Assembly (NCBI RefSeq): GCF_900115715.1
Contig: NZ_FOXM01000010.1
Location: 109,421-173,420, forward strand
Source: Geopseudomonas sagittaria
Lineage (GTDB): Bacteria; Pseudomonadota; Gammaproteobacteria; Pseudomonadales; Pseudomonadaceae
Length of the DNA: 64,000 bases
Reading direction: 5' to 3'
Shown here: positions 39,770 to 49,813 of the stretch, piece after piece
Numbering within the stretch: position 1 is the first letter of the stretch
How the letters are laid out: each line of letters opens with the position of its first letter
Position numbers and translations under genes: made by a program
The notes under the pieces: generated by a model
The model's input: only the letters and a program-made list of their open reading frames with translations
Told to the model about the DNA's origin: nothing
The model's database searches: none

Positions 39770-40207
39770 ATGACCGAACACGATTTCCGCTACACCCTGC
39801 TCAACCCGCAGCACACCCTCACCGAATGCCGCGCGCTGGCGCCCGGCCTCTATCAGGTCACCGGCAACGGCGGCTCGATCCAAGCCGGCGACAGCCTGCT
39901 GGTCACCCTCAAGGGCAGCCGCGACCTGTCCATGCGCCTGGTGGTGGACAAGGTCCGCCACCTGATCAATCCGCCCGGCCAGTGGCTGGCGGTGGCCAAG
40001 GGGCCGGTGTTCAAGGAGCTGAGCATCCTGCAGTGGCAGGTCGACTGCGACGGCTGCGGCGTGCAGCTGGACTTCGAGTTCGCCGTCGACGCCAAGCTGG
40101 GCGAGGCGGCCCGCGCCCCGGCCGCCGAAGCGCGGATCGCCGAACTGGGCTGGCACAACCGCGCCGGCCGTCACCTCTGCCCTCGCTGCCACGCCCGGGA
40201 GGCCTGA
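39770..40207 (+). CDS. Conserved hypothetical protein with a four-cysteine zinc-ribbon-like motif
   Basis: A 145-aa cytoplasmic protein. Two CxxC pairs, C93/C96 (DCDGCGV) and C137/C140 (LCPRCHAR), probably bind one zinc ion, giving a rubredoxin- or zinc-ribbon-like knuckle. The N-terminal 90 residues are beta-rich with no recognised motif. It matches the gene at this position in P. aeruginosa (PA0926). GGAGG lies 4 bp before the ATG. The stop overlaps the ATG of the lipoprotein gene that follows. Function is unknown. Confidence 0.8.
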   Translation: MTEHDFRYTLLNPQHTLTECRALAPGLYQVTGNGGSIQAGDSLLVTLKGSRDLSMRLVVDKVRHLINPPGQWLAVAKGPVFKELSILQWQVDCDGCGVQLDFEFAVDAKLGEAARAPAAEARIAELGWHNRAGRHLCPRCHAREA

Positions 40208-40617
40208 TGTTGCGCGCCACCTTCGCCGCCAGCCCGGCGGCCCTCGCGCTCGCCCTGGCCGGCTGCGCCGCCCCGCCGCTGGCCCTGGAGCAGGAACGCA
40301 CCTACCGCGTCGAGTGGATCGGTGTCCTGCCGGTCGAGCGCAGCTATCTGACCATCACCTTCGGCGCCGACGACCGCGCCTACGGTACCGGCGGCTGCAA
40401 CCACTGGTTCGCCGGTTACGGTGTGGAAGGCGAGATCCTGCGCTTCAGCCAGGTCGGCAGCACCCGCCGCCTGTGCGAGCCGGAGGTCATGGAGCAGGAG
40501 CAGCGTTTCTTCGAAAGCCTGCGCCAGGTGCGCCGCTGGGACCTGTCGCCGCTCGACGAGCTGCGCCTGTGGCCCGAACAGGGCAAGCCGATCCGCTTGA
40601 AGGTGGAGCAGGGCTGA
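40207..40617 (+). CDS. META-domain lipoprotein (HslJ-like)
   Basis: A 136-aa lipoprotein: signal peptide with lipobox LALAGC (C20). The mature part fits the META/HslJ domain, with the signature GTGGCNHWFAGYGVEGEILR (about 60-79). META-domain proteins are associated with envelope stress and motility phenotypes, but the biochemical role is unknown. The ATG overlaps the previous gene's stop (ATGA). Its stop lies 7 bp from the convergent dinB stop. Confidence 0.85.
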   Translation: MLRATFAASPAALALALAGCAAPPLALEQERTYRVEWIGVLPVERSYLTITFGADDRAYGTGGCNHWFAGYGVEGEILRFSQVGSTRRLCEPEVMEQEQRFFESLRQVRRWDLSPLDELRLWPEQGKPIRLKVEQG

Positions 40618-40624
40618 GCCCGCC

Positions 40625-41674
40625 TCAGAACAGCGCCAGCTGCTCGCCGCCCTCGCGCAGGTCGAGCAGACGCACCCCCACCCCGATCAGGCGCACCGGC
40701 CGGCCGCCGCGGGCGAAGGCCGCCACCAGCAGCTGCCGGTAGCTGTCGGCATCGCGGCCGGCGCCGGCCTGCTCGAGGGTGGTCTGGGTGAAGTCGTGGA
40801 ACTTCAGCTTGACCAGCGGCTTGTCCACCCGGTAGCTGCCGTCCAGGCGGGCCAGGCGGCGTTCCAGCTGCTCCAGCAACGCCGGCAGTTCGGCCTGGCA
40901 GGCGGCCAGATCGGGCAGGTCGCGATCGAAGGTGTGTTCGACACTGACCGTCTGCCGCCGCCGCTCCACCTGCACCGGCCGCTCGTCGATGCCATGGGCC
41001 AGTTGCCACAGGCGCTCACCGAAACTGCCGAACTCGCGCACCAGCGCCAGCCGCGGCCACTCGCGCAGGTCGCGGCAGCGCTGGATGCCGAGGCGCGCCA
41101 GGCGCTCGGCGGTGACCTTGCCCACCCCGTGCAGGCGCGCCACCGGCAGCGCAGCGACGAATTCCTCCACCTCGCCCGGGGTGATCACGCACAGGCCGTC
41201 CGGCTTGTGCCAGTCGCTGGCGACCTTGGCGAGGAACTTGTTCGGCGCCACTCCGGCCGACACGGTGATATCGAGCTCTGCGCGCACCCGCCGGCGGATG
41301 TCCTGGGCGATGCGCGTGGCGCTGCCGGCGAAGTGCGCCGACTCCGACACGTCCAGATAGGCCTCGTCCAGCGACAGCGGCTCGATCAGTTCGGTGTAGT
41401 CCTGCAGGATCGCGTGGATCTGCTGCGAGGCCGCCTTGTAGGCCTCGAAGCGCGGACGCACGATGAGCAGCTGCGGGCACAGCGCCAGCGCCGTGCGCGA
41501 GGCCATCGCCGAGTGCACGCCAAAGGCACGCGCCTCGTAGTTGCAGGTGGCCACCACGCCGCGCCGGTCCGGCGCACCGCCCACGGCCATCGGCCGGCCA
41601 GCCAGCCGCGGGTCGTCACGCATCTCGATGGCGGCAAAGAAGCAGTCGCAGTCAATGTGGATGATCTTGCGCAC
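40625..41674 (-). CDS. dinB: DinB, DNA polymerase IV
   Basis: DinB (349 aa) is the Y-family translesion polymerase. The catalytic acidic residues lie in IIHIDCDCFFAAIEM (D8, D10) and SLDEAYLDV (D103, E104). Helix-hairpin-helix VARLHGVGKVTAERLA follows, and the C-terminal ends EQLALF, a probable clamp-binding tail. The GTG at 41674 is chosen because the conserved start is [M/V]RKIIHIDCDCF and it gives the P. aeruginosa length; a longer frame upstream is not conserved. No CTG-N10-CAG LexA box was found in front. Confidence 0.95.
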   Translation of the reverse strand: MRKIIHIDCDCFFAAIEMRDDPRLAGRPMAVGGAPDRRGVVATCNYEARAFGVHSAMASRTALALCPQLLIVRPRFEAYKAASQQIHAILQDYTELIEPLSLDEAYLDVSESAHFAGSATRIAQDIRRRVRAELDITVSAGVAPNKFLAKVASDWHKPDGLCVITPGEVEEFVAALPVARLHGVGKVTAERLARLGIQRCRDLREWPRLALVREFGSFGERLWQLAHGIDERPVQVERRRQTVSVEHTFDRDLPDLAACQAELPALLEQLERRLARLDGSYRVDKPLVKLKFHDFTQTTLEQAGAGRDADSYRQLLVAAFARGGRPVRLIGVGVRLLDLREGGEQLALF

Positions 41675-41885
41675 GACAAACCGGCGAATCGACCGGGCTC
41701 CGGGTGAAAACAGGTGGATGGCCAGTGTAACGCCTGCGCCGCCGGCATGGCGCCCTTGCCCATGGCGACGGCCATTGACCGCGGCTAAAGCGGCGCTGCG
41801 TCCCTGCAGGCCACGAGCGCTGCGGCGCGGCGCCCCTTTCCGGCAGTAAACAATTGATCCTCTTGAAGTTTTTTCGCGATCACGC

Positions 41886-41913
41886 TTGACACTCCGGCGC
41901 ATTTGCGTAGAAT
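41886..41913 (+). promoter_or_regulatory. Sigma-70 promoter of the initiator tRNA gene
   Basis: -35 TTGACA (41886-41891) and -10 TAGAAT (41908-41913) are separated by 16 bp. The -10 ends 13 bp before the tRNA, as expected for a tRNA promoter. This is a near-consensus match. Confidence 0.85.
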
Positions 41914-41926
41914 GCGCCCACACAGA

Positions 41927-42003
<77 letters not shown>

Positions 42004-42009
42004 AATTTG

Positions 42010-42038
42010 AAAAGGCCATTCTTCGGAATGGCCTTTTT
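42010..42038 (+). terminator. Rho-independent terminator of the tRNA-fMet gene
   Basis: A 12-bp stem AAAAGGCCATTC/GAATGGCCTTTT with a TTCG tetraloop is followed by a further T. It begins 7 bp after the tRNA CCA end. Confidence 0.92.
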
Positions 42039-42143
42039 CGTTGGCACCGAAAAATCCCGTGCAGCGCCTTGCTCAGCTTGGCTTAAGCTTGCCCTCCTAG
42101 ACTCCTGCGTATCGACTTCCACCGGATGCTCCAGGAATCCTCC

Positions 42144-42686
42144 ATGCCCACCGCCCCCTCCCGCTACAGCTCTCTTACCATCGCCCTGCACTGGCTCATG
42201 CTGCTGCTGATCGCCGCGGTCTACGCCTGCATCGAACTCAAGGGCAACTTCGTCCGCGGCAGCGAGATCCGCGAAGGACTCAAGCACTGGCACTTCATGC
42301 TCGGCATGGCCCTGTTCGCCCTGGTCTGGCTGCGCCTGCTCGGCCGCCTGCTGAGCAAAACCCCGGCGATCCTGCCGAAGCCGCCCGCCTGGCAGACCGG
42401 CCTGTCGCACCTGATGCACCTGGCCCTGTATGCCCTGATGATCGGCATGCCGCTGGTCGGCTGGCTGCTGCTCAACGCCGAAGGCAAGCCGGTGCCGTTC
42501 TTCGGCCTCGAGCTGCCGATGCTGGTGGCGAAGGATCACGGCCTGGCGGAGAGCCTCGAGGAGCTGCACGAGTTCGGTGGCGTGGCGGGCTACTGGCTGA
42601 TCGGCCTGCACGCGCTCGCCGGTCTGCTCCACCATTACCTCATCCGCGACAATACCCTGACCCGCATCCTCCCGGGCCGGGCCTGA
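42144..42686 (+). CDS. Cytochrome b561-family protein
   Basis: A 180-aa integral membrane protein with four hydrophobic helices and histidines placed for two haem b groups: H22 (IALHWLM), the pair around GLKHWHFMLGM, SHLMHLALYALM, and HELHEF/GLHALAGLLHHY. It belongs to the prokaryotic b561/CybB family that passes electrons to or from the quinone pool. ATG at 42144 has AGGA 7 bp upstream and is preferred over an ATG six codons before. It is followed by a GC-rich terminator. Confidence 0.9.
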   Translation: MPTAPSRYSSLTIALHWLMLLLIAAVYACIELKGNFVRGSEIREGLKHWHFMLGMALFALVWLRLLGRLLSKTPAILPKPPAWQTGLSHLMHLALYALMIGMPLVGWLLLNAEGKPVPFFGLELPMLVAKDHGLAESLEELHEFGGVAGYWLIGLHALAGLLHHYLIRDNTLTRILPGRA

Positions 42687-42704
42687 ACCGCGCCCCGGTC
42701 CCCC

Positions 42705-42737
42705 GCCCCGCTCGCTGCGCGCGCGGGGCTTTGCTTT
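42705..42737 (+). terminator. Probable terminator after cytochrome b561
   Basis: A 7-bp stem GCCCCGC/GCGGGGC (42705-42711 and 42723-42729) is followed by TTTGCTTT. The loop is 11 nt and GC-rich. Confidence 0.5.
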
Positions 42738-42750
42738 GTCCGCGCGGTAC

Positions 42751-42779
42751 TGGTCAAGCGCGGCCGGCATCGCTAGAAT
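42751..42779 (+). promoter_or_regulatory. Predicted sigma-70 promoter of rimO
   Basis: -35 TGGTCA (42751-42756) and -10 TAGAAT (42774-42779) with a 17-bp spacer lie 54 bp upstream of the rimO start. The -10 matches consensus at five of six positions, the -35 at four. Confidence 0.5.
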
Positions 42780-42832
42780 TGCGCACTTTTTGATCAGAGG
42801 CGCCAACCCGGCGCCCTTCGAGGTTAGCCTGC

Positions 42833-44158
42833 ATGTCCACCGCCACACCCAAAGTCGGTTTCGTTTCCCTCGGCTGTCCGAAGGCGACCGTCGACTCCGA
42901 ACGCATCCTCACCCAGCTGCGCATGGAGGGTTACCAGATCGTGCCGTCCTATGAGGATGCCGACGTGGTGGTGGTCAACACCTGCGGCTTCATCGACAGC
43001 GCCAAGGCCGAGTCGCTGGACGCCATCGGCGAGGCGCTGGCCGAGAACGGCAAGGTGATCGTCACCGGCTGCATGGGCGTGTCCGAGGACAGCATCCGCA
43101 ACGTGCACCCCAGCGTGCTGGCGGTCACCGGTCCGCAGCAGTACGAGCAGGTGGTCAACGCGGTGCACGAGGTGGTGCCGCCGAGCACCAGCCACGATCC
43201 CTTCGTCGACCTGGTTCCGCCGCAGGGCATCAAGCTGACCCCGCGCCACTACGCCTACCTGAAGATTTCCGAAGGCTGCAACCACAGCTGCGCCTTCTGC
43301 ATCATCCCCTCGATGCGCGGCAAGCTGGTCAGCCGCCCGGTCGGCGACGTGCTCAGCGAGGCCGAGCGCCTGGTCAAGGCCGGGGTCAAGGAGCTGCTGG
43401 TGATCTCCCAGGACACCAGCGCCTACGGCGTCGACCTCAAGTACAAGCTGGACTTCTGGAACGGCCAGCCGGTGAAGACGCGCATGCTCGAGCTGTGCGA
43501 GGCGCTCGGCAACATGGGCGTGTGGGTGCGCCTGCACTACGTCTATCCGTACCCCAACGTCGACGACGTGATCCCGCTGATGGCCGCCGGCAAGATCCTG
43601 CCGTACCTGGACATCCCCTTCCAGCACGCCAGCCCCAAGGTGCTCAAGGCCATGAAGCGTCCGGCCTTCGAGGACAAGACCCTGGCGCGCATCAAGCAGT
43701 GGCGCGAGATCTGCCCGGAGCTGACCATCCGCTCGACCTTCATCGTCGGCTTCCCCGGCGAGACCGAGGAGGACTTCCAGTACCTGCTCGACTGGCTCAC
43801 CGAGGCCCAGCTCGATCGCGTCGGCTGCTTCCAGTACTCGCCGGTCGACGGCGCACCGGCCAACGACCTCGGCCTCGAGCCGGTGGCGGACGAGATCAAG
43901 CAGGAGCGCTGGGAGCGCTTCATGGCCCACCAGCAGGCAATCAGCGCCGCGCGCCTGCAGCTGAAGATCGGCAAGGAGATCGAGGTGCTGATCGACGAGG
44001 TCGACGAGGAAGGCGCCATCGGCCGCTCCGCCGCCGACGCCCCGGAGATCGACGGCAACGTCTACGTCGACAGCGCGCAGCCGCTCAAGCCGGGCGACAA
44101 GGTCTGGGTGCGCGTCACCGACGCCGACGAGTACGACCTGTGGGCCGAGGCGATCTGA
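42833..44158 (+). CDS. rimO: RimO, ribosomal protein S12 methylthiotransferase
   Basis: RimO (441 aa) adds a methylthio group to Asp89 of ribosomal protein S12. The N-terminal cluster cysteines are C15 ([12 protein letters not shown]), C51 (NTCGF) and C80 (TGCMG). The radical-SAM cluster cysteines are C149, C153, C156 (CNHSCAFC). A TRAM domain forms the C-terminus. Length and the [11 protein letters not shown] signature separate it from MiaB. It has its own promoter and a strong terminator. Confidence 0.97.
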   Translation: MSTATPKVGFVSLGCPKATVDSERILTQLRMEGYQIVPSYEDADVVVVNTCGFIDSAKAESLDAIGEALAENGKVIVTGCMGVSEDSIRNVHPSVLAVTGPQQYEQVVNAVHEVVPPSTSHDPFVDLVPPQGIKLTPRHYAYLKISEGCNHSCAFCIIPSMRGKLVSRPVGDVLSEAERLVKAGVKELLVISQDTSAYGVDLKYKLDFWNGQPVKTRMLELCEALGNMGVWVRLHYVYPYPNVDDVIPLMAAGKILPYLDIPFQHASPKVLKAMKRPAFEDKTLARIKQWREICPELTIRSTFIVGFPGETEEDFQYLLDWLTEAQLDRVGCFQYSPVDGAPANDLGLEPVADEIKQERWERFMAHQQAISAARLQLKIGKEIEVLIDEVDEEGAIGRSAADAPEIDGNVYVDSAQPLKPGDKVWVRVTDADEYDLWAEAI

Positions 44159-44174
44159 GCCTGTTTCGCCCGCA

Positions 44175-44206
44175 ACGAGCCCGGCCCCGCGCCGGGCTCG
44201 TCGTTT
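44175..44206 (+). terminator. Rho-independent terminator of rimO
   Basis: An 11-bp stem ACGAGCCCGGC/GCCGGGCTCGT with a 5-nt loop, followed by CGTTT. It begins 17 bp after the rimO stop. Confidence 0.8.
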
Positions 44207-44263
44207 CTGCCTCCTGCTCAGCGGCTAGGCTGTAAGCGAACCCGCCGATGCCCGGAGGCCATC

Positions 44264-44980
44264 GTGAACCCCTGGCTGCAGATCCTCGCCCTGACCCTGC
44301 TGGCCGGCATGACCATGCCGCTCGGCGCGCTGCTCGCCTGCCGTGAGCGGCTGCGCCCGCGCTGGCTGGAAACCGAGCTGCGCCACAGCATCCTCGCCTT
44401 CGGCGCCGGCGCGCTGCTCGCCGCGGTGGCCCTGGTGCTGGTGCCCGAGGGCATGCGCGGCCTGTCGGCCGGACTCACCGCGGCCTGCTTCGCCAGCGGC
44501 GGGGTGGCCTTCATGCTGGTCGACCGCTTCCTTGCCGCCCACCGCACCGCCGCCAGCCAGATGATCGACATGCTGCTCGACTTCATTCCCGAGGCCATCG
44601 CCCTCGGCGCGGCGATGGCCTTCGGCAACCCCAGCGCCCTGCTGCTGGCCCTGCTGATGGCGCTGCAGAACCTGCCTGAGGGCTTCAACGCCTATCGCGA
44701 GCTGCGTCGCGCCTCGCGCCTGTCCAACCGGCGCATCCTCGTGCTGTTCAGCCTGATCGCCCTGCTCGGGCCACTGGCCGGCTTCAGCGGCTACCTGTGG
44801 CTGGCCCCTCATCCCGAGGTGGTCGGCGCCATCATGCTGTTCGCCTCCGGCGGCATCCTCTACTCGGTGTTCCAGGACATCGCCCCGCAGGTCCGCCTCG
44901 AACGGCACTGGTCGCCGCCGCTGGGCGCGGTGGCCGGCTTCCTGACCGGCATGCTCGGGCAGAACCTCCTCCAGCACTGA
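44264..44980 (+). CDS. ZIP-family divalent metal transporter
   Basis: A 238-aa integral membrane protein with about eight hydrophobic helices, of the ZIP/ZupT family that imports Zn(II) and related divalent cations. The family metal-site motifs appear as DFIPEAIALG (about 107-116) and QNLPEGFNAYRE (about 134-145); the leading histidine of the canonical HNxPEG is replaced by D or N, so substrate preference may differ. The start is GTG at 44264 with GGAGG 6 bp upstream. Confidence 0.85.
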   Translation: MNPWLQILALTLLAGMTMPLGALLACRERLRPRWLETELRHSILAFGAGALLAAVALVLVPEGMRGLSAGLTAACFASGGVAFMLVDRFLAAHRTAASQMIDMLLDFIPEAIALGAAMAFGNPSALLLALLMALQNLPEGFNAYRELRRASRLSNRRILVLFSLIALLGPLAGFSGYLWLAPHPEVVGAIMLFASGGILYSVFQDIAPQVRLERHWSPPLGAVAGFLTGMLGQNLLQH

Positions 44981-45071
44981 TCGCGGCGACCGGGCAGGGA
45001 TCTGCCGGCGCCGGGCCTGGCCATTGCCGGCCCCGAGCTGCTGCTATGCTGGGTAGCACGGAGGATGCCCC

Positions 45072-45746
45072 ATGCAACAGCTCAAACTGCTCTCATCGCG
45101 CAACGAGGCCGGCAACATCAAGAGCTTCGTCTTCGAAACCGGCGGACTGCACTGGACCGCCGGGCAGAACCAGGCCTTCGTCCTGCCGCAAGCCGGCGCC
45201 GACGAGGCCGACAACCTGCGCTGGTTCACCCTCGCCTCGGCGCCCAGCGAAAAGGTCGTGCAGGTGTCCACCCGCGTCGGCCCCAGCGCCTTCAAGCAGG
45301 CGCTCGATCGTCTGCAGCCCGGCGACAGCATCGGCGTACGCGACCTCGGCGGCGACTTCACCTGGGAGGAGGACTCCGCCGCCCCGGTGGTGCTGGTCGC
45401 CGGCGGCATCGGGGTGACGCCGTTTCGCAGCATCCTGCTGGAGCGCCATGCCCGTGGCCAGGCGCTGAATGCCACGCTGCTGTACTTCAGTCGCGACGCG
45501 CAGATCGCCTTCCGCGCCGAACTCGACCAGCTCTGCGCCCAGCATCCCGAGCTCGACGTGCGCTACCTGATCGGCGAGCCGATCAGCGCCGAGCGGATAC
45601 TGGACGAAGAACCGCAGGCCGCCCGGGTTCCGGTCTATCTGTCCGGTCCCGAACCCATGGTGGAAAGCGTCGGCAATGCGCTCAAGCAACGCGGGGTCGA
45701 CCTCAAGCAGGACTGGTTCCCGGGGTACGATGAAAGAAACTACTGA
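45072..45746 (+). CDS. FAD/NAD(P)-binding oxidoreductase (ferredoxin-reductase fold)
   Basis: A 224-aa single-chain reductase of the ferredoxin-NADP reductase superfamily. The FAD-binding barrel has LRWFTLASAPSEKVVQVSTR (the RxYS-like motif reads RWFT), and the NAD(P) domain has VLVAGGIGVTPFRSILLE and YLSGPEPMVESV. There is no attached iron-sulfur domain, so it needs an external acceptor. The substrate is unknown. It lies 91 bp after the ZIP gene and 150 bp before trpB. Confidence 0.85.
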   Translation: MQQLKLLSSRNEAGNIKSFVFETGGLHWTAGQNQAFVLPQAGADEADNLRWFTLASAPSEKVVQVSTRVGPSAFKQALDRLQPGDSIGVRDLGGDFTWEEDSAAPVVLVAGGIGVTPFRSILLERHARGQALNATLLYFSRDAQIAFRAELDQLCAQHPELDVRYLIGEPISAERILDEEPQAARVPVYLSGPEPMVESVGNALKQRGVDLKQDWFPGYDERNY

Positions 45747-45896
45747 CCTCCCCGTGACGCAGCCCCCACAACGCGGCCGATGACGGCCGCCGAACACGGC
45801 GAAATCTTTGCCGGCGCGGCCATGTCGATAATATCCTCATGAATTTCCGGCCGGCGACGTCCTGTCGCCGCGCCCTTCCCCATGAGTAGATACCGC

Positions 45897-47108
<1,212 letters not shown>

Positions 47109-47227
47109 GCACGGCGCGCCCCTCTTCCGCCGCCGGGGAGAGGGGCTGGTGCATTCCCTGCAGGCCTCGCCGCTGGCGCTGCCCGGCGCGTATCATCACC
47201 ACTCCCCTGCCCCGCAAGACTCCCGCC

Positions 47228-47920
47228 ATGCCCTACAGCGTCAGCCCCGTCGGTTACCTGCGCTCCTGCTTCAAGGAGAAGTTCGCCATCCCCCGCCAGC
47301 CGCAGCTGGCTCCGGCCGCGCGCGGCGTGCTGGAGCTGGTGGCGCCGTTCGACGGCGGCGAGGCGCTGGCCGGACTGGAGCAGGTCAGCCACGTCTGGCT
47401 GCTGTTCCTGTTCCACCAGGCGCTGGAGGACCAGCCGCGCCTCAAGGTGCGCCCGCCGCGCCTGGGCGGCAACCGCTCGCTGGGCGTGTTCGCCACCCGC
47501 GCCACCCACCGCCCCAACGGCATCGGCCAGTCGGTGGTCAAGCTAGACAGGGTCGAGCCGGGACGCCTGCACCTGTCCGGCATCGACCTGCTGGACGGCA
47601 CGCCGGTGCTGGACATCAAGCCCTACGTGCCCTACGCCGACATCGTCAGCGAGGCGCGCAACGCCATCGCCGATGCGCCACCGCCGGCCATCCCGGTCGA
47701 ATGGAACGACACGGCCCTGCTGCAAGCCCGCGAACACGCCCTGCGCCTGGACGAGCCGGTGGTGGAACTGATCGAGCAGTGCCTGGCCCAGGACCCGCGC
47801 CCGGCCTACCAGACGCCGCTGCCGGAGCGACGCTACGGGGTGCTGTTCTGGGACGTGCAGGTGCGCTGGCACTATCCCGAGCCGGGACGCATCCGCGTGC
47901 TGGAGGTGGTGCCGGCCTGA
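47228..47920 (+). CDS. trmO: TrmO/TsaA-type tRNA methyltransferase
   Basis: A 230-aa SPOUT-unrelated, beta-barrel methyltransferase of the TrmO (YaeB/TsaA) family, which methylates N6 of t6A37 in tRNA-Thr(GGU) using SAM. It begins MPYSVSPVGYLRSCFKEKFA. Family blocks HVWLLFLFHQ, GVFATRATHRPNGIGQSVVKL and LLDGTPVLDIKPYVPYAD are intact. It is 119 bp after trpB and has its own terminator region shared with convergent fpr. Confidence 0.92.
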   Translation: MPYSVSPVGYLRSCFKEKFAIPRQPQLAPAARGVLELVAPFDGGEALAGLEQVSHVWLLFLFHQALEDQPRLKVRPPRLGGNRSLGVFATRATHRPNGIGQSVVKLDRVEPGRLHLSGIDLLDGTPVLDIKPYVPYADIVSEARNAIADAPPPAIPVEWNDTALLQAREHALRLDEPVVELIEQCLAQDPRPAYQTPLPERRYGVLFWDVQVRWHYPEPGRIRVLEVVPA

Positions 47921-47939
47921 GCACCCCGCAAGGCAAAAC

Positions 47940-47967
47940 GGCGGAACCCGTCACCGAGATTCCGCCG
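47940..47967. terminator. Bidirectional terminator between trmO and fpr
   Basis: An 8-bp stem CGGCGGAA/TTCCGCCG (47940-47947 and 47960-47967) lies between the convergent genes. On the minus strand it is followed by TTTTGCC, on the plus strand by CTTTGC. The loop is 12 nt. Confidence 0.65.
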
Positions 47968-47987
47968 CTTTGCATCCGATCTATCGC

Positions 47988-48764
47988 TTACTTCTCGACG
48001 AAGGCGCGCTCGATCAGGTAGTCACCCGGGTCGCCCATGCGCGGCGACACCTTGAGGCCGAAGCTGTCCAGTACCTGGCTGGTTTCGTCGAGCATGCTCG
48101 GGCTGCCGCAAAGCATCGCGCGGTCGTCCTGCGGGTTGATCGGCGGCAGGCCGATGTCGCTGAACAGCTTGCCGCTGCGCATCAGGTCGGTCATCCGGCC
48201 CTGGTTGCGGAACGGCTCGCGGGTCACGGTCGGGTAGTAGATCAGCTTCTCGCGGACCATCTCGCCGAAGTACTCGTGCTGCGGCAATTCCTCGGTGATG
48301 AAGTCGGCGTAGGCCAGCTCGCTGACCCAGCGCACGCCATGGACGAGGATGACCTTGTCGAAGCGCTCGTAGGTTTCCGGATCCTGGATCACGCTCATGA
48401 ACGGCGCCAGGCCGGTGCCGGTGCCGAACAGGTAGAGGTGCTTGCCCGGCAGCAGGTCGCTGAGGATCAGCGTGCCGGTCGGCTTGCGGCTGACCATCAG
48501 CTCGTCGCCCGGCTGCAGGTGCTGCAGGCGCGAGGTCAGCGGGCCGTTCGCCACCTTGATGCTGAAGAACTCCAGGTGCTCCTCGTAGTTGGGGCTGGCG
48601 ATGCTGTAGGCACGCATGAGCGGACGCCCCTCCACTTCCAGACCGATCATCACGAACTGGCCGTTCTCGAAGCGCAGCCCCTGGTTGCGGGTGGTCTTGA
48701 AGCTGAACAGGGTGTCGTTCCAGTGGTGGACACTGACGACGCGCTCGCTCACCAGGTTGCTCAT
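47988..48764 (-). CDS. fpr: Ferredoxin/flavodoxin-NADP+ reductase
   Basis: Fpr (258 aa) exchanges electrons between NADPH and ferredoxin or flavodoxin, supporting iron-sulfur synthesis and oxidative defence. The FAD motif RAYSIASPNYEEHLEFFS and the NADP motif FGTGTGLAPFMSVIQDPE are intact. ATG at 48764 gives MSNLVSERVVSVHHWNDTLF, the standard start and length; the longer frame runs into finR's promoter. It is divergent from finR, the LysR activator that induces fpr under superoxide in P. aeruginosa and P. putida. Confidence 0.95.
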   Translation of the reverse strand: MSNLVSERVVSVHHWNDTLFSFKTTRNQGLRFENGQFVMIGLEVEGRPLMRAYSIASPNYEEHLEFFSIKVANGPLTSRLQHLQPGDELMVSRKPTGTLILSDLLPGKHLYLFGTGTGLAPFMSVIQDPETYERFDKVILVHGVRWVSELAYADFITEELPQHEYFGEMVREKLIYYPTVTREPFRNQGRMTDLMRSGKLFSDIGLPPINPQDDRAMLCGSPSMLDETSQVLDSFGLKVSPRMGDPGDYLIERAFVEK

Positions 48765-48876
48765 GCGATGACTCCTTGCAGAAAGAGGCCGAGTGGCCCT
48801 GTTGCGCTCCATTCTAGGCAGGCGCAAAATATCTGTTAAATGAATAATCAAAATATTCTTTATAGGTTATATCGAT
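48765..48876. promoter_or_regulatory. fpr-finR divergent promoter/operator region
   Basis: The 112-bp gap is AT-rich near finR, with ATATCTGTTAAAT, AAAATATTC and TATAGGTTATAT. Two overlapping promoters and a LysR-type operator are expected from the known FinR-fpr system. No single operator can be pinned down by eye. Confidence 0.5.
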
Positions 48877-49803
48877 ATGCGTTTCACCCTCAGGCAAGTG
48901 CAGGTGTTCGTCGCCATCGCCCGGCTGGAAAGCGTGTCGCGCGCGGCCGAATCGCTGGCCCTGTCGCAATCGGCGGCAAGCACCTCGCTGGCCGAGCTGG
49001 AGCGCCACTACGACAGCCCGCTGTTCGACCGCATCGGCAAGCGCCTGGCGCTCAGTGCGCTGGGCGCGCAGCTGCTGCCCAAGGCGGTGGCCCTGCTCGA
49101 CCGCGCCGAGGAGATCGAGCAACTGCTGCAGGGCAAGAGCGGCTTCGGCTCGCTGCAGCTGGGGGCGACCCTGACCATCGGCAACTACCTGGCCACCCTG
49201 CTGATCGGCCGCTTCATGCAGGCTCACCCGGAATGCCGGGTACGCCTGCACGTGCAGAACACCAGCCATGTGGTGCAGGGGGTGGCCCAGCACGGTCTGG
49301 ATCTGGGCCTGATCGAGGGCGACTGCCAGCATCCGGACATCGAGGTGCAGCCGTGGGTCGAGGACGAGCTGGTGGTGTTCTGCGCGCCGCAGCATCCGCT
49401 GGCGCAGCGGCGCACGGCGAGTCTCGACGAACTGGTGCGCGAAGCCTGGATCCTCCGCGAACAGGGCTCGGGCACCCGGCTGACCTTCGACCAGGGCATG
49501 CGCCATCACCCGGTGCCGCTGAACATCCGCCTGGAGCTGGAGCATACCGAGGCGATCAAGCGCGCGGTGGAGTCGGGGCTGGGCATCGGCTGCATCTCGC
49601 GCCTGGCCCTGCGCGACGCCTTCCGGCGCGGCAGCCTGGTGGCGGTGGAAACCCCGGAGCTCGATCTGCGCCGGCAGTTCAGCTTCATCTGGCACAAGCA
49701 GAAGTACCAGAGCAGCGCCATGCGCGAGTTCGTCGAACTGTGCCGCAGCTTCACCGCCGGCGTGCAGCGCAGCGACCAGATCGCCCTGCAGGAGATTCCC
49801 TGA
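48877..49803 (+). CDS. finR: FinR, LysR-family transcriptional regulator of fpr
   Basis: FinR (308 aa) has an N-terminal LysR helix-turn-helix (MRFTLRQVQVFVAIARLESVSR, then AAESLALSQSAASTSLAELE) and a C-terminal substrate-binding domain (about 90-295). It is divergent from fpr. In P. putida and P. aeruginosa FinR activates fpr in response to superoxide and sulfur-cluster damage. The TAGGT ribosome-binding site is 8 bp before the ATG. Confidence 0.92.
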   Translation: MRFTLRQVQVFVAIARLESVSRAAESLALSQSAASTSLAELERHYDSPLFDRIGKRLALSALGAQLLPKAVALLDRAEEIEQLLQGKSGFGSLQLGATLTIGNYLATLLIGRFMQAHPECRVRLHVQNTSHVVQGVAQHGLDLGLIEGDCQHPDIEVQPWVEDELVVFCAPQHPLAQRRTASLDELVREAWILREQGSGTRLTFDQGMRHHPVPLNIRLELEHTEAIKRAVESGLGIGCISRLALRDAFRRGSLVAVETPELDLRRQFSFIWHKQKYQSSAMREFVELCRSFTAGVQRSDQIALQEIP

Positions 49804-49813
49804 CGGAGCGGGA

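Noticed and set aside
41675..41800. LexA box in front of dinB
   Set aside because: A CTG-N10-TGT near match was seen, but the second half site is not CAG, so it fails the consensus.
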